Counted from the stretch's first letter, positions 21,740 to 30,804 are shown. The stretch: 48,136 nt of DNA from Methanocalculus taiwanensis (GCF_024372745.1 NZ_VOTZ01000020.1:1-48136); one strand, 5' to 3'. Made by a program: numbers and translations. Notes: generated by a model not told the origin, from the sequence alone.

Positions 21740-22192
21740 TTGGGACAGAACGATCATCTCAGCCCCATGATGAAGAATGTCATGGAGATTATTACGCGGT
21801 GCACACTTGTGATCTACGCACTCATAGCCATTCTCCTGATAGTCATCGCCTTTCTGACCTTCTTTGACGCCGTTTATCTCATCATTGGACTCTTTTCACA
21901 TCCACACCTTGTTTCAGGCATCCTTGAGGTTCTCCATGTCCTCCTCCTGACAATCATCGTTGTCGAGGTTCTGGAGACAGTCACCGGATATTTCAGGACA
22001 AACCGGATCCTTGTCCGGCCGATCCTGATAGCAGGCTTAACAGCAATGGTAAGGAAAGTGCTGATTCTCAGTGTCGACGATATACAGATTGCCGAAGTAA
22101 TCTGGATCATCGGGATCATTGCAGTTCTTACAGCGGCGATATATGTTGTTGGAAAAAGTGAAAATTATCCAAATCAGGGAGAAATAAGGTGA
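21740..22192 (+). CDS. PsiE-like membrane protein
   Basis: A small integral membrane protein of about 150 residues with four predicted helices (TLVIYALIAILLIVIAFLTF, a second near VLHVLLLTIIVVEVL, a third near the IAGLTAMVRKVLIL stretch, and WIIGIIAVLTAAIYVV). The pattern, including EVLETVTGYFRTNR, resembles the phosphate-starvation-inducible PsiE family, whose biochemical role is unknown. I chose the TTG at 21740 because GGAGG stands eight bases before it; a TTG at 21713 would extend it by nine codons. It converges on the response regulator gene. Confidence 0.78.
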   Translation: MGQNDHLSPMMKNVMEIITRCTLVIYALIAILLIVIAFLTFFDAVYLIIGLFSHPHLVSGILEVLHVLLLTIIVVEVLETVTGYFRTNRILVRPILIAGLTAMVRKVLILSVDDIQIAEVIWIIGIIAVLTAAIYVVGKSENYPNQGEIR

Positions 22193-22226
22193 TTGAAAAA
22201 GGAATAACCATACATTTTCAGGAGAC

Positions 22227-22850
22227 TCAGATACCAATCTGAGCCCGTAATTGTTCGAGTCGGGACTCCTGGATTGATAGTCCTTTCTTCATGCTGTTGA
22301 TCGCATTTTCTATCTTCTCAACGCTCCCGGTGCGGCGATCCTTAAGGGAATATGTATTCTCCAGTATCCTGATAAGCCGCTTATTCACATCCACACTCTT
22401 GATGAGACGCGCATACTCTGAGACCAGAACCGAGTTGACCCCCCGCTCCCCGGCAAGCCGCACTGCATCTTCAATTGCCTGCCTCCTCTTCAGTACATGC
22501 TCGATGGATTCATAGAGTTCCGTATGTGTGATCGGCTTGATGATATAATCCTCTATATACATCCCATATTCCTGTGCCTCATCAGGGGTGAGCTGTTTTG
22601 CAGTCAGCATCATGACAGGTATCTCACGGGTTGCCGGGTTCAGCTTGATATTTTCAAGAGTCTCCCAGCCATCCATCGGCTCCATCATGATATCGAGGAG
22701 GATCAGATCAGGTGAGACTTCCTGGAGGAGGTTTAAACCTTCATCTCCACTTGATGCAGAATATGTCGTGTAGCCGCCACGTTTGAGCATGGTGACAAAT
22801 ACCTCTACAATGCCCGGATTGTCGTCTATCACAAGCACTTTCGCAGTCAT
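22227..22850 (-). CDS. Response regulator with helical C-terminal region
   Basis: A 207-residue protein. The receiver domain spans about 1-120: acidic pair Asp9-Asp10, phospho-acceptor Asp53 in LILLDIMMEP, and the conserved MLTAKQ segment. The remaining 85 residues are predicted helical and charged, with no DNA-binding motif I can recognise, so output may be by protein contact. It follows the roadblock-domain gene with a one-base overlap, so the two are likely co-expressed. No kinase is adjacent; the kinase at 848-3535 is far away. Confidence 0.9.
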   Translation of the reverse strand: MTAKVLVIDDNPGIVEVFVTMLKRGGYTTYSASSGDEGLNLLQEVSPDLILLDIMMEPMDGWETLENIKLNPATREIPVMMLTAKQLTPDEAQEYGMYIEDYIIKPITHTELYESIEHVLKRRQAIEDAVRLAGERGVNSVLVSEYARLIKSVDVNKRLIRILENTYSLKDRRTGSVEKIENAINSMKKGLSIQESRLEQLRAQIGI

Positions 22851-23224
22851 CAGAGGGCTCCTCCAATCCGCGCCCCAATCTCCTGGAGGCGGATACAGAT
22901 CTCCTCCGGGTTGGCCCCCTCATCCGCAATTACAGCGATAAGAAGCCTCTCACCTGCATTCACGAGTATTATTGCTTTCTTTGGGCTTTTCACCACAACC
23001 CATGATGGAGATTCGATATTGACAACAGAGGCAGCAGCCTCGGATGATGCAATCATTGTGGCGCACATCGCCCCGAAAGACTGGGCTGAAAGAGAGTCTT
23101 CAAAACTTTTACCGACGAGAATTCCATCGGTTGAGACGAGGGCACATTCGCTCACACCTGAGACTGATCGGATTTCGTCGATAAACTGACGAATCATCTG
23201 CTTGAGTGGACCTGCTGATGACAT
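22850..23224 (-). CDS. Roadblock/LC7 domain protein
   Basis: A 124-residue single-domain protein with the roadblock pattern: an amphipathic first helix, then GVSECALVSTDGILVG, and later PKKAIILVNAGERLLIAVIADEG. Such proteins form dimers that act as scaffolds or GTPase partners. No MglA-like GTPase is in the window. It is the first gene of a pair with the response regulator, with GGAG about a dozen bases before its ATG. Function in archaea is unclear. Confidence 0.85.
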   Translation of the reverse strand: MSSAGPLKQMIRQFIDEIRSVSGVSECALVSTDGILVGKSFEDSLSAQSFGAMCATMIASSEAAASVVNIESPSWVVVKSPKKAIILVNAGERLLIAVIADEGANPEEICIRLQEIGARIGGAL

Positions 23225-23339
23225 CTGTTGTATTCTCCGGTTAATAATTGTACTAACCCTGGCAATTCATCCGGCAGACTGGAAGAAGGGGTACACCAAT
23301 CATGTGCTTGCCAGAGATAGAGAGCAATAGAAGACAATT

Positions 23340-23360
23340 CAACCCTATACATAAATACCT
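23340..23360 (-). promoter_or_regulatory. Possible promoter of the roadblock/response regulator pair
   Basis: On the minus strand the segment AAAAAGGTATTTATGTATAG resembles a purine-rich BRE followed by a TATA box. It is about 115 bases above the roadblock ATG, which would imply a leader of roughly 90 bases. No gene is seen between 23225 and 23498. Confidence 0.35.
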
Positions 23361-23465
23361 TTTTGCTTTTCTTCATCAGATACACATTTACCCCCCTCAT
23401 TCCTGAAAGCCAGCACTCATATCGTTTAAGGAACTGTGCCAAATTTTCAGTCTTAAAAAGGAAAC

Positions 23466-23478
23466 TACATATGTAATA
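23466..23478 (+). promoter_or_regulatory. TATA-box-like promoter of tRNA-Pro
   Basis: TACATATGTAATA is centred about 27 bases before the tRNA-Pro 5' end at 23499, the usual archaeal TATA distance. Confidence 0.55.
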
Positions 23479-23498
23479 CTTGCAAATAGTGTTAGCAC

Positions 23499-23572
23499 GG
23501 GGCCATAGGGTAGCCTGGCCATCCTAGGAGACTGGGGGTCTTCTGACCTGCGTTCAAATCGCAGTGGCCCCA
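23499..23572 (+). tRNA. tRNA-Pro (anticodon GGG)
   Basis: A 74-base cloverleaf. The acceptor arms GGGGCCA and TGGCCCC pair fully, with discriminator A. The anticodon stem GGAGA/TCTTC (one G-U) surrounds loop CTGGGGG with anticodon GGG. The T arm is CTGCG-TTCAAAT-CGCAG. CCA is not encoded, and no intron is visible. Confidence 0.95.
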
Positions 23573-23621
23573 TTCAACTCTTTCTGAAAAACTGCGAACC
23601 ATATTTCATAGGTCGATCACG

Positions 23622-24476
23622 ATGAGAATCACCGATACATGCCGCGATTGTCTCCTCTCACGTGTCCGCTTTGAAGCGGAACTCTGTACAGAGGATGGGG
23701 CAAAAATCGAAGAAGCAGTCAGTACTTCCAGTGAGCTGCTCAACTCCCTCTTCATGGACAGTGTTCCGGCTCCGGTCATCGCCAGTGCTGTCCACCGCTG
23801 CTGTTACAGGACAGTGGGAGCAGTTGATCCATACCGCACACTCAAATATCAGGATACCAGGATAGCAAGGGATGTTGCCTCAAAGATCAGGCTGCTCATC
23901 AGTGACCTTCCCTCCGCTGTTCGTGCGGCAGTGATCGGAAACGCAATGGATTATGGCGTGATGGGACATTCGATAGCACAGGACTTCACCGGCTATTTCA
24001 AAGGGGAGTTTGAGAAAGGGCTCTATATTGATGATTCAGAAGAAATAGCAAAGAATTCGCGTAGGGTTGTCTATCTCATGGACAATACAGGAGAGATCCT
24101 TTTTGACCGGATACTGATCGAGGAGCTGAAGCATCTCGGCGCCCACGTTACCGTTGCCGTGAAAGAAGCCCCCATCCTAAATGATGCCACCCTTGATGAG
24201 GCACGGGATGCCGGAATTGAAGAGGTCGCCGATCACCTGACCACAACCGGCGGCGGGGCAGAGTTAGGTATCAACCTCGATCTGATCCCAGCCGATCTCA
24301 AAGACGCAATCCGCCAGGCAACCCTGATCATATCAAAAGGGCTCGCCAACTACGAGTCCCTCTCCGATTACACCGGACTTCCCCCGGTTGCATACCTGCT
24401 GGTTGCAAAATGTGACCCGATTGCAGAGAGGCTCGGCGTTCCAAAAGGCGCACTGATCGCCCGTTTCATCAGATAA
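23622..24476 (+). CDS. DUF89/ARMT1-like metal-dependent phosphatase
   Basis: A 284-residue protein of the DUF89 family, whose studied members are metal-dependent phosphatases thought to clear damaged phosphometabolites. Visible marks are the N-terminal CRDCLLSR cysteine pair, the metal-site motif LMDNTGEILFDRILIEEL (about 150-167), and the GLANYESLSD segment near the C-terminus. The start follows the tRNA-Pro gene by about 50 bases. Substrate in archaea is not known to me. Confidence 0.88.
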   Translation: MRITDTCRDCLLSRVRFEAELCTEDGAKIEEAVSTSSELLNSLFMDSVPAPVIASAVHRCCYRTVGAVDPYRTLKYQDTRIARDVASKIRLLISDLPSAVRAAVIGNAMDYGVMGHSIAQDFTGYFKGEFEKGLYIDDSEEIAKNSRRVVYLMDNTGEILFDRILIEELKHLGAHVTVAVKEAPILNDATLDEARDAGIEEVADHLTTTGGGAELGINLDLIPADLKDAIRQATLIISKGLANYESLSDYTGLPPVAYLLVAKCDPIAERLGVPKGALIARFIR

Positions 24477-24523
24477 TTATTCTTTCAGGAAGCATTTATC
24501 CCCACAAACCACCATCTATTGGT

Positions 24524-24973
24524 ATGGTGCTTGAGACTAACCTGTATTTTGCGCTGATCGTAATCGGTGCATTATTGCTTCTCTTCGAAGCGATGAATCC
24601 AGGGTTCTTTGCAGCGGTTCCCGGGACTACGATGATCGTCCTTGGAGTCATGTTCCTCATGGGCATCGATGTCTTCAGCAGTACATGGGGAATTCTGATT
24701 GGTGTTGCATCGGCACTCATTGCAGCAAGCCTCTCTGTTCTGTTGTACCGTCGCCTCTCCCCGGAGCAGCTCCCAACGACGATGAGCAGGGATTCTCTTG
24801 TTGGTAAGCCAGGCAAGGTGATGAAAGAGGTGAGATCTGATGATCTGGGAGGGAAGGTTGTAGTCAACGGTGTCGAGTTGAGCGCACGCTCAACGGGAAA
24901 AAACCTATCCCCGGGAACAAATATCCTCGTTGTCAGCTCCGAGGGAGTACATGTTATTGTAGAGGAGGTATAA
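24524..24973 (+). CDS. NfeD-like membrane protein
   Basis: A 149-residue short NfeD protein with membrane helices near 5-25, 28-47 and 50-75 and a C-terminal OB-fold domain (LVGKPGKVMKEVRSDDLGGKVVVNGVELSAR). Such proteins work with SPFH/stomatin partners at the membrane. The stomatin gene starts four bases downstream, so this is a standard NfeD-stomatin operon. A TATA-like CATTTATC about 30 bases before the ATG suggests a short or absent leader. Confidence 0.9.
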   Translation: MVLETNLYFALIVIGALLLLFEAMNPGFFAAVPGTTMIVLGVMFLMGIDVFSSTWGILIGVASALIAASLSVLLYRRLSPEQLPTTMSRDSLVGKPGKVMKEVRSDDLGGKVVVNGVELSARSTGKNLSPGTNILVVSSEGVHVIVEEV

Positions 24974-24977
24974 GGAA

Positions 24978-26039
24978 ATGGCAATTATTGATAATCTGGT
25001 CACAATCATTCTGATTTTAATTATTGTATTCATATTTGCACGTGGTGTCGTCATCGTACAGCCGTACCAGCAGGGGCTCACAATCCGGCTCGGTACCTAT
25101 ACCGGACGGATGAATCCAGGGTTCCGCTGGGTTGTCCCGTTCATCACTGAGGTCATCAAGCTGGATCTTAGAACACAGGTGATCGATGTCCCATCACAGG
25201 AAGTGATCACAAAAGACAACTCACCGACAAATGTGGATGCAATCATCTATGTCAGGGTGATGGATCCCGAAAAAGCATTTTTCGAGGTTGCCGCCTATAA
25301 ATCCGCAACGGTGGCTCTGGCACAGACGAGTCTGCGAGGCATTATCGGAGATATGGAACTTGATGAGGTGCTCTACAACCGTGACCTGATCAACACAAAG
25401 CTCCGGGATATGCTGGATCGTGAGACCGATCAGTGGGGTGTCAAGGTTGAGCGGGTCGAAATAAAAGAGGTCGATCCGATCGGTGCCGTCAAGCAGGCGA
25501 TGACTGAACAAACCTCAGCCGAGCGTGAACGGCGTGCTGCGATCCTCCGTGCCGATGGAGAGAAGAGGGCAGCAATTCTGAAGGCAGAAGGGCTTCGGCA
25601 GAGTATGATCCTTGAATCTGAAGGTGAACGGCAGAGCAAGATTCTGAGAGCCGAGGGTGAGCGGCAGGGTAAGATCCTCGTAGCCCAGGGTGATGCACAG
25701 GGACTCCGGATTCTTGCACTTGGATCACGCCCCCTTGACAAGCGTGCTATCACAGTCCTCTCACTTGAAGCCCTGAAGAAGATGGCCGAGGGAGATTCAA
25801 CCAAGATTGTGCTGCCATTTGAGCTGACAAGCCTTATCAAACAGAGCGCCAGGTTCCTCGGTGCAACAGAGGATATGCCTGATGAAGACTCAAAAGAGCT
25901 CATGGAACTCTCTGAAGATATTCTCGGCGAGATGCCAGGAAAAGATGTAGTCAGCTCTGCAAAAGAGATCTTAAAGTCGATCGAAGCTGATATTGATACG
26001 TCCGATATCAAGATGATCGGAAAAGACAAGATCGATTAA
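24978..26039 (+). CDS. SPFH/stomatin (band 7) family protein
   Basis: A 353-residue protein with one N-terminal membrane helix (about 6-28), an SPFH domain (about 30-190; RLGTYTGRMNPGFRWVVPF is the family start), and a long charged helical region with repeated RAEGERQ-type units (about 190-245), typical of stomatins. It likely forms oligomers on the inner membrane face together with NfeD. The C-terminal 80 residues are acidic. A hairpin follows its stop codon. Confidence 0.95.
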   Translation: MAIIDNLVTIILILIIVFIFARGVVIVQPYQQGLTIRLGTYTGRMNPGFRWVVPFITEVIKLDLRTQVIDVPSQEVITKDNSPTNVDAIIYVRVMDPEKAFFEVAAYKSATVALAQTSLRGIIGDMELDEVLYNRDLINTKLRDMLDRETDQWGVKVERVEIKEVDPIGAVKQAMTEQTSAERERRAAILRADGEKRAAILKAEGLRQSMILESEGERQSKILRAEGERQGKILVAQGDAQGLRILALGSRPLDKRAITVLSLEALKKMAEGDSTKIVLPFELTSLIKQSARFLGATEDMPDEDSKELMELSEDILGEMPGKDVVSSAKEILKSIEADIDTSDIKMIGKDKID

Positions 26040-26048
26040 GAAGGAGGT

Positions 26049-26066
26049 GGCAGCATTACTGCTGCC
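26049..26066 (+). terminator. Hairpin after the NfeD-stomatin operon
   Basis: A perfect seven-base stem GGCAGCA/TGCTGCC with loop TTAC begins ten bases after the stomatin stop and is followed by the pyrimidine-rich TTCTCTT. It fits a terminator or a 3'-end stabilising structure. The rest of 26067-26219 holds no gene that I see. Confidence 0.55.
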
Positions 26067-26219
26067 TTCTCTTACATAAATAAAATGCATGGGAACACCC
26101 ATCATTTTCATCCTATTTGCCCAGATATAGGATCATAAATGCTGTTTTATCCTCTTTTTAGCTAATCGACAATTCTATCAGCTGATTAATCCAACATTAC
26201 GACTCATGGAGTACTCAAT

Positions 26220-26651
26220 ATGGCAGAGATGATCAGGGAACTCACCAAAGACGAATTTTATCTTGCAGAAAAAATCTGGCAGGAATATCGCGGCCAAAGA
26301 GCCGATTCATCAAAAGAACGTATATTTGGAGTATTTTTAGATAATGACCTGGTTGCTACGTCCCGCTGTACCCGCCATTTGGATGGGCTTGAGATGGATT
26401 GTGTCTTCACGCCCGAGAGGTATCGCGGAGGAGGTTATGGACGGAAGAGTGTGCAGGCACTCCTTGATGCCTGTGGAAATGAGACGATATACATCCATTC
26501 CACCCTTCCCCTGATCGCGTTCTATACCTCCCTTGGATTTGAGAGGATTCCGGAGAGAGGAATGCCACAGACAATTCGTGATCGATTCATCTTCTGTTTT
26601 GGGGAGATGGAAGGGTGTAATGCGATTCCTATGGTGAGGAAAGAAAGATAG
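26220..26651 (+). CDS. GNAT family N-acetyltransferase
   Basis: A 143-residue acetyltransferase that uses acetyl-CoA. Motif A is VFTPERYRGGGYGRKSVQALL (about 61-81), with the R/Q-x-x-G-x-G/A pattern seen as RGGGYG, and the C-terminal IAFYTSLGFERIPE is the usual motif B end. The ATG at 26220 has GGAGT upstream. The target cannot be told from sequence, and neighbours give no hint. Confidence 0.88.
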   Translation: MAEMIRELTKDEFYLAEKIWQEYRGQRADSSKERIFGVFLDNDLVATSRCTRHLDGLEMDCVFTPERYRGGGYGRKSVQALLDACGNETIYIHSTLPLIAFYTSLGFERIPERGMPQTIRDRFIFCFGEMEGCNAIPMVRKER

Positions 26652-26715
26652 ATCAGTTCCTATCAGCTAAAAACTCACAATACCTTATCTCCCTGTAGTG
26701 AGGAAACGATACTCA

Positions 26716-28011
26716 TCACAGGTGGAAGAGGTATGGGAGGAGGATCGGTGCCATTAACATGAAAAGCACCGCCCATGAAACCGAGACGACAATCCGATCT
26801 ACATATCCTCCGAATCCATACTTTTCAAGAACCCTGTTTAACCCTTCCCTGAGAATATGGCCGCCATCGAGCGGGAGCATCGGCAGGGCATTGAAGATCC
26901 CGACCATGATATTGATCCATCCGACCCAGAAGAGGAGGTGGATTAAGGGCCAGAAACCATCAAAGGGCACATGAAGGTAGGTGTTCTCTACAGAGTCATA
27001 GGGTATCACCCTGAGGAAATCTGCTCCGGGAACAATATTTAAGGGGGCAATCAGGAGATAGAGCATCCCTTCAGGAGATGCGAGGTTGTGAAAGACTGAG
27101 ACAACCCGTTCGCTGTCATAGTACATGACCCCCATGAATCCCGATGTCATTTCAGTGCCAAGCTCATCAGGCCATTCCGAAAGGATAAGAGTGCGATCCA
27201 CCAGGGTTCCGTCTTTATCGACGGTAAGTACCAGGGAATCGCCCGGTCTGGTCCCGGAGAGGAGGGCAGTCACCTCCTCACGGCTAGCCACCGGCTCACC
27301 ATTTATCATCGTGATTACGGATGGAAATACGAGATCCGCATCATATGCAGGATAGTCCTGATAGACGCCGGTGATGACCGGTGCAGGAGAGGGGGCAACC
27401 ATCCCAAGGAGGAGAACCAGAGCTATAAAACAGGCAATTCCGATGGTGAGGTTATTGGTAATGCCCGCCCCAAACATCCGCATCTTCGGCATTCCATGTG
27501 TCTTATCAAGATCCTCCTCATCAGGTTCAACAAAAGCACCGATTGGGATAACCGCAAGCAGAACACCGGTGCTCTTTACTGCAATTCCCTCAATCCGGCA
27601 GAGGATCCCATGGCCGAACTCGTGGATTGCAATCGTGAGCACAAGGGCTGTCCAGACCGCAAATGATGAAGGAATAAACTCATTGACGCCAGGGATAAGG
27701 AGGAGGTTCTGAGGCTTCTGAAAATCGGTCGGCTCGGGGCGTGTTAACAACGTGATCTCGGTCGTCTTCACAAGAAGGTACATCATCAGAGCTGAGATGA
27801 AGACTACCATCAGCACCCCGATAGTGCCATATACCCTGAAGAATGCCCTGAATGGAGTGAAACGATCAAAAAAACGGACTTTTTCCGTCCTGATCATCAT
27901 AATAGGCCCATAAAACGAGATATTTTCAGGAAATAACCCGTTTCGCCAGATAACAAATGCAAATATGGCATATACTGCTATGGCAACAACGACAGGAAAA
28001 AGCCAGTCCAT
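26716..28011 (-). CDS. Site-2 protease family (M50) membrane metalloprotease
   Basis: A 431-residue membrane protease. The zinc motif HEFGH (130-134) lies in a membrane helix, and the third ligand region PMLPLDGGHILREG lies near 390-403. A PDZ-like segment (about 205-285, VITMINGEPVASREEVTALL) sits between them. Further helices are at 5-22, 63-82 and the C-terminus (VSWAVLFMLMAPILLPYLF). Members cut transmembrane substrates, often anti-sigma-like regulators in bacteria; the archaeal substrate is unknown. It converges on the GNAT gene. Confidence 0.93.
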   Translation of the reverse strand: MDWLFPVVVAIAVYAIFAFVIWRNGLFPENISFYGPIMMIRTEKVRFFDRFTPFRAFFRVYGTIGVLMVVFISALMMYLLVKTTEITLLTRPEPTDFQKPQNLLLIPGVNEFIPSSFAVWTALVLTIAIHEFGHGILCRIEGIAVKSTGVLLAVIPIGAFVEPDEEDLDKTHGMPKMRMFGAGITNNLTIGIACFIALVLLLGMVAPSPAPVITGVYQDYPAYDADLVFPSVITMINGEPVASREEVTALLSGTRPGDSLVLTVDKDGTLVDRTLILSEWPDELGTEMTSGFMGVMYYDSERVVSVFHNLASPEGMLYLLIAPLNIVPGADFLRVIPYDSVENTYLHVPFDGFWPLIHLLFWVGWINIMVGIFNALPMLPLDGGHILREGLNRVLEKYGFGGYVDRIVVSVSWAVLFMLMAPILLPYLFHL

Positions 28012-28059
28012 GAGTGTACTACTGTTCGCGCCGCACCTTCATAAAACCGTTCACTGTTT

Positions 28060-28698
28060 TTAAAAGTCAGAGAGTGACGTCTGCTTTAGTTCCGATAGGA
28101 GGGTAGATACCGTCTTCCAGCTCTTCCGTGCACATGGCGGCGATATGCCCTGCTCCAATATATACTGCCTGAGAAACCGGATTGTCTTTGTATCAGAGGG
28201 ATAGCCGCTTCCGATATCGCCATACTCTGAAGCAAGATCGGCAATCGCACGATCCCTTTCAACCTTTGCAATGATGCTGGCAGCAGCGACAATCGGGTAG
28301 GTGCTGTCTGCCCGGTGTTCAGCGATTATCTCACAGGGATGTAAAAGGAGGGCCCCAATCGTCCTGGCATACCGGGCGGCATTAACATCACATGCATCAA
28401 GGTAGGCAGTTATTGGATGAAGTGCCTCCACACATGCGGCATGAGCTTGTGCCACGACCATATTCATAGATATGAGGGAAAGAACCGAATCAATCTCTTC
28501 TGGGGAGATATATACCACATGATGGGCGCAGTCTTCGATTAACACGGAGTAGATCTCCTCCCGCTTCCGTGGAGTGAGCTTTTTAGAGTCCCTGACACCG
28601 AGAGAATCGAGCAGACCCGGATCAGTAATACCTGCGGTAGCGACGACCATGGGTCCAAGAACTGCACCTTTCCCTGCTTCATCCACCCCGCAGATCAT
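28060..28698 (-). CDS. rnhB: Ribonuclease HII
   Basis: A 212-residue endonuclease that cuts the RNA strand of RNA-DNA hybrids. The N-terminal signature GVDEAGKGAVLGPMVVA gives catalytic Asp6 and Glu7. Further acidic residues lie in YLDACDVN and in the HRADSTYPIVAAASIIAKVERD region. Length is usual for archaeal RNase HII. It diverges from the TrkA-type gene with a 53-base gap. Confidence 0.96.
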   Translation of the reverse strand: MICGVDEAGKGAVLGPMVVATAGITDPGLLDSLGVRDSKKLTPRKREEIYSVLIEDCAHHVVYISPEEIDSVLSLISMNMVVAQAHAACVEALHPITAYLDACDVNAARYARTIGALLLHPCEIIAEHRADSTYPIVAAASIIAKVERDRAIADLASEYGDIGSGYPSDTKTIRFLRQYILEQGISPPCARKSWKTVSTLLSELKQTSLSDF

Positions 28699-28751
28699 AT
28701 ATAGAGATCACTCCGCAAGGTATTTCAACACGTGCACATGTAAAACCGTAT

Positions 28752-29411
28752 ATGTACATCATCGTGATCGGCCTTGGTGGTATCGGGAGAAGTCTCGCTG
28801 CTACCGCCGCTGAGAATGGCGATAGCGTCGTGATCATCGACAAGGAGGAAGAACGGTGTGCTTCCATGCTTGAATCCTATGATCTCCTTGCAATTACCGG
28901 AAACGCCACCGACAAATCCATCCTTGAAGATGCAGGGATCGATCATGCAGACGCACTTGTTGCAACCACCAGTGATGATGCAGCAAATCTTATGACCTGC
29001 TGGCTAGCCAAAAGGTATTCTGTCCCGAATGTCGTCTCGATTGTAAACCATAAGGAGCATTCCGAGCTTTTTTCAGAGGTAGGAGTCCGTATAAGTGAGA
29101 ATCCCGATGAGATTGTGGCACGTTCGCTCTATACATGGGCAGAAAATCCAAATACCCAGGCGCTTGCCTCGATTCCGGGAGGTGGGATCTTTGAGATCAC
29201 AGTAGAGGCCGATTCCCGTGGTGTCAATAAAAAGATCAGTGAGCTTGAGGTGAAGGATTTTGTGATTGTCGCCATTCACAGGGCAGGAGATCTGATCATC
29301 CCCCGTGGGGATGTTGTGATCAGGCCTGAAGATGTGATTACCGTCTTCTCAAAGAAGAAATCTGAGATAACGAATCTTCGCTACCTAAACCAGCAGTTTA
29401 CAAAAATATAA
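28752..29411 (+). CDS. TrkA/KtrA-type potassium channel regulatory subunit (RCK)
   Basis: A 219-residue cytosolic regulator of a potassium transporter. The RCK-N domain has the dinucleotide-binding motif GLGGIG (7-12) and acidic Asp/Glu residues at the second strand (VVIIDKEEERC). An RCK-C domain spans about 135-210 (GGIFEITVEADSRGVNKKISEL). The membrane subunit is not in this window. It ends at a hairpin shared with the convergent gene. Confidence 0.92.
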   Translation: MYIIVIGLGGIGRSLAATAAENGDSVVIIDKEEERCASMLESYDLLAITGNATDKSILEDAGIDHADALVATTSDDAANLMTCWLAKRYSVPNVVSIVNHKEHSELFSEVGVRISENPDEIVARSLYTWAENPNTQALASIPGGGIFEITVEADSRGVNKKISELEVKDFVIVAIHRAGDLIIPRGDVVIRPEDVITVFSKKKSEITNLRYLNQQFTKI

Positions 29412-29429
29412 TCCCGGTTTATACCGGGA
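29412..29429. terminator. Bidirectional terminator hairpin between trkA-type gene and geranylgeranyl reductase
   Basis: A perfect seven-base stem TCCCGGT/ACCGGGA with loop TTAT sits right after the plus-strand stop. On the minus strand it is flanked by T-rich runs (GATTTTTTC before and TTATATTTTTG after), so it could serve both convergent genes. A second perfect seven-base stem, CCTCAGA/TCTGAGG, follows at 29439-29459 over the end of the reductase gene. Confidence 0.6.
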
Positions 29430-29440
29430 AGAAAAAATCC

Positions 29441-30634
29441 TCAGAGGAATGATCTGAGGTGTTTTAGCTCGAGCAGAAGGGACGGGTTTGCCTTGATCAG
29501 CTCAGTAATCAGTGTCAATGTGCTGAACTCATCAAGATCAATTTTTGCTATCGAATGAACAATTGCATTCAGCTTCTCATCTGATAATTTGACAAAGACC
29601 TCTTTTACGGCATAGTTCCGTTCAAGTGCCTTCCCCATCTTCGAGACACGCCATTCTGCGTCATAGGGCATCAGTGCGGCTTTCGATGTGTCACCCATTT
29701 CAAGTGCAGTGACAGCGGTCTCTGCGGCAAGCCGTCCGGTATACATCGCATTATAAATCCCGCCGCCTGTGATGGGATCAGATAAGCGTGCTGCATCGCC
29801 AACGATCAGCATGTTGTCTGCAACCGTGCAGGAGAGAGGCTTGCAGACCGAAACACCGCCAACGATCAGCTCGATAATCCTGCCTTGAGGGAACTTCCTT
29901 TTGACGAAGCGATCCAGGAAATCCTTTGCCCTGTGTCCTGCACCGCTCTTACCTCCACCAATCCCGATACCAACATTTGCAAGGCCTTCACCTTTTGGGA
30001 AGATCCAGACATATCCGGCAGGTGCAACCTCGTTGCCAAGGAAGAACGAGGTCATCTGTGGATCAATATCAATGCCGGTCATCAGGTACTGGGCACAGGT
30101 CTCGATCTCACGAAGCGGGACGGTAGTGTCGATCCCAGCCCACTTTGAAAACTTCGACTCAATGCCATCAGCGGCGATTGTGACTTTTGCATCCACTTCG
30201 TAGGTCTGTCCATGCTGTTCGATGACTGCACCGGCAACCGCACCATTTTTCATGATTGGTGCAGTTGCACGGGCCTTCACATAGGTCTCAGCACCTGCTT
30301 CGGCAGCCTTCCAGACAAGCTCGCGATCAAAGACCTTCCTGTCAAGGACATAACCCACCTCGCTTCCTGCCATCTTCGGCTCAAGGAGCATCGAGAAGTC
30401 ATCGGGAGCAACAAGCTCCGCCCGTTCAATTTCAGTGGCGATCCACTTCGGATCAGGAGGGAGGAAATCGGTTAAGAGCTCCTTGCCGATACCTTCGGCG
30501 CAACGAACGGGAGTGCCTATTGCTGGCCGCTTCTCGACAAGACAGACAGACAATCCTTTCTCTGCCACAGTCTTTGCCGCTAGCGCTCCTCCCGGACCGC
30601 CTCCGATGACCAGCATATCATACTGCCGCTTCAT
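29441..30634 (-). CDS. Geranylgeranyl reductase family FAD protein
   Basis: A 397-residue flavoprotein that saturates the isoprenoid chains of archaeal ether lipids. The FAD-binding N-terminus is [21 protein letters not shown] with an acidic strand end VEKR. The ADP-ribose region near the middle is [20 protein letters not shown]. Its ATG overlaps the stop of a 57-residue ferredoxin gene (ATGA). A ferredoxin is the known donor for archaeal reductases of this family, so the pair probably works together. Confidence 0.92.
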   Translation of the reverse strand: MKRQYDMLVIGGGPGGALAAKTVAEKGLSVCLVEKRPAIGTPVRCAEGIGKELLTDFLPPDPKWIATEIERAELVAPDDFSMLLEPKMAGSEVGYVLDRKVFDRELVWKAAEAGAETYVKARATAPIMKNGAVAGAVIEQHGQTYEVDAKVTIAADGIESKFSKWAGIDTTVPLREIETCAQYLMTGIDIDPQMTSFFLGNEVAPAGYVWIFPKGEGLANVGIGIGGGKSGAGHRAKDFLDRFVKRKFPQGRIIELIVGGVSVCKPLSCTVADNMLIVGDAARLSDPITGGGIYNAMYTGRLAAETAVTALEMGDTSKAALMPYDAEWRVSKMGKALERNYAVKEVFVKLSDEKLNAIVHSIAKIDLDEFSTLTLITELIKANPSLLLELKHLRSFL

Positions 30635-30804
30635 TCCTTGACAACCTCCAGAGCACCGAGCGGACAGACTTTCTCACAGATACCACAATTAATACAGGTG
30701 TGATCTACCGTAAGATATGCGTCGACCAGCTCAAGGGCACCTTCCGGACAAACCGAGACACACGCCCCGCAATAGCCACAGATATCCCGTCGTATATTGA
30801 GCAT
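30631..30804 (-). CDS. 2[4Fe-4S] ferredoxin
   Basis: A 57-residue ferredoxin with two cluster motifs, [12 protein letters not shown] (9-20) and [12 protein letters not shown] (37-48). The second has the standard CxxCxxCxxxCP pattern, and the first reads C-x2-C-x2-C-x3-C as well. It starts at ATG 30804 and its TGA overlaps the start codon of the geranylgeranyl reductase gene, so the two are translationally coupled. It probably feeds low-potential electrons to that reductase. Confidence 0.93.
   Translation of the reverse strand: MLNIRRDICGYCGACVSVCPEGALELVDAYLTVDHTCINCGICEKVCPLGALEVVKE

Noticed and set aside
23194-23442. An 82-codon minus-strand frame before the roadblock gene
   Set aside because: It overlaps the roadblock start in another frame, covers the likely promoter, and shows no recognisable fold.
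25430-26029. A 199-codon minus-strand frame opposite the stomatin gene
   Set aside because: It mirrors the Arg/Glu-rich repeats of the stomatin helix and is very rich in Ser and Arg; there is no independent support.
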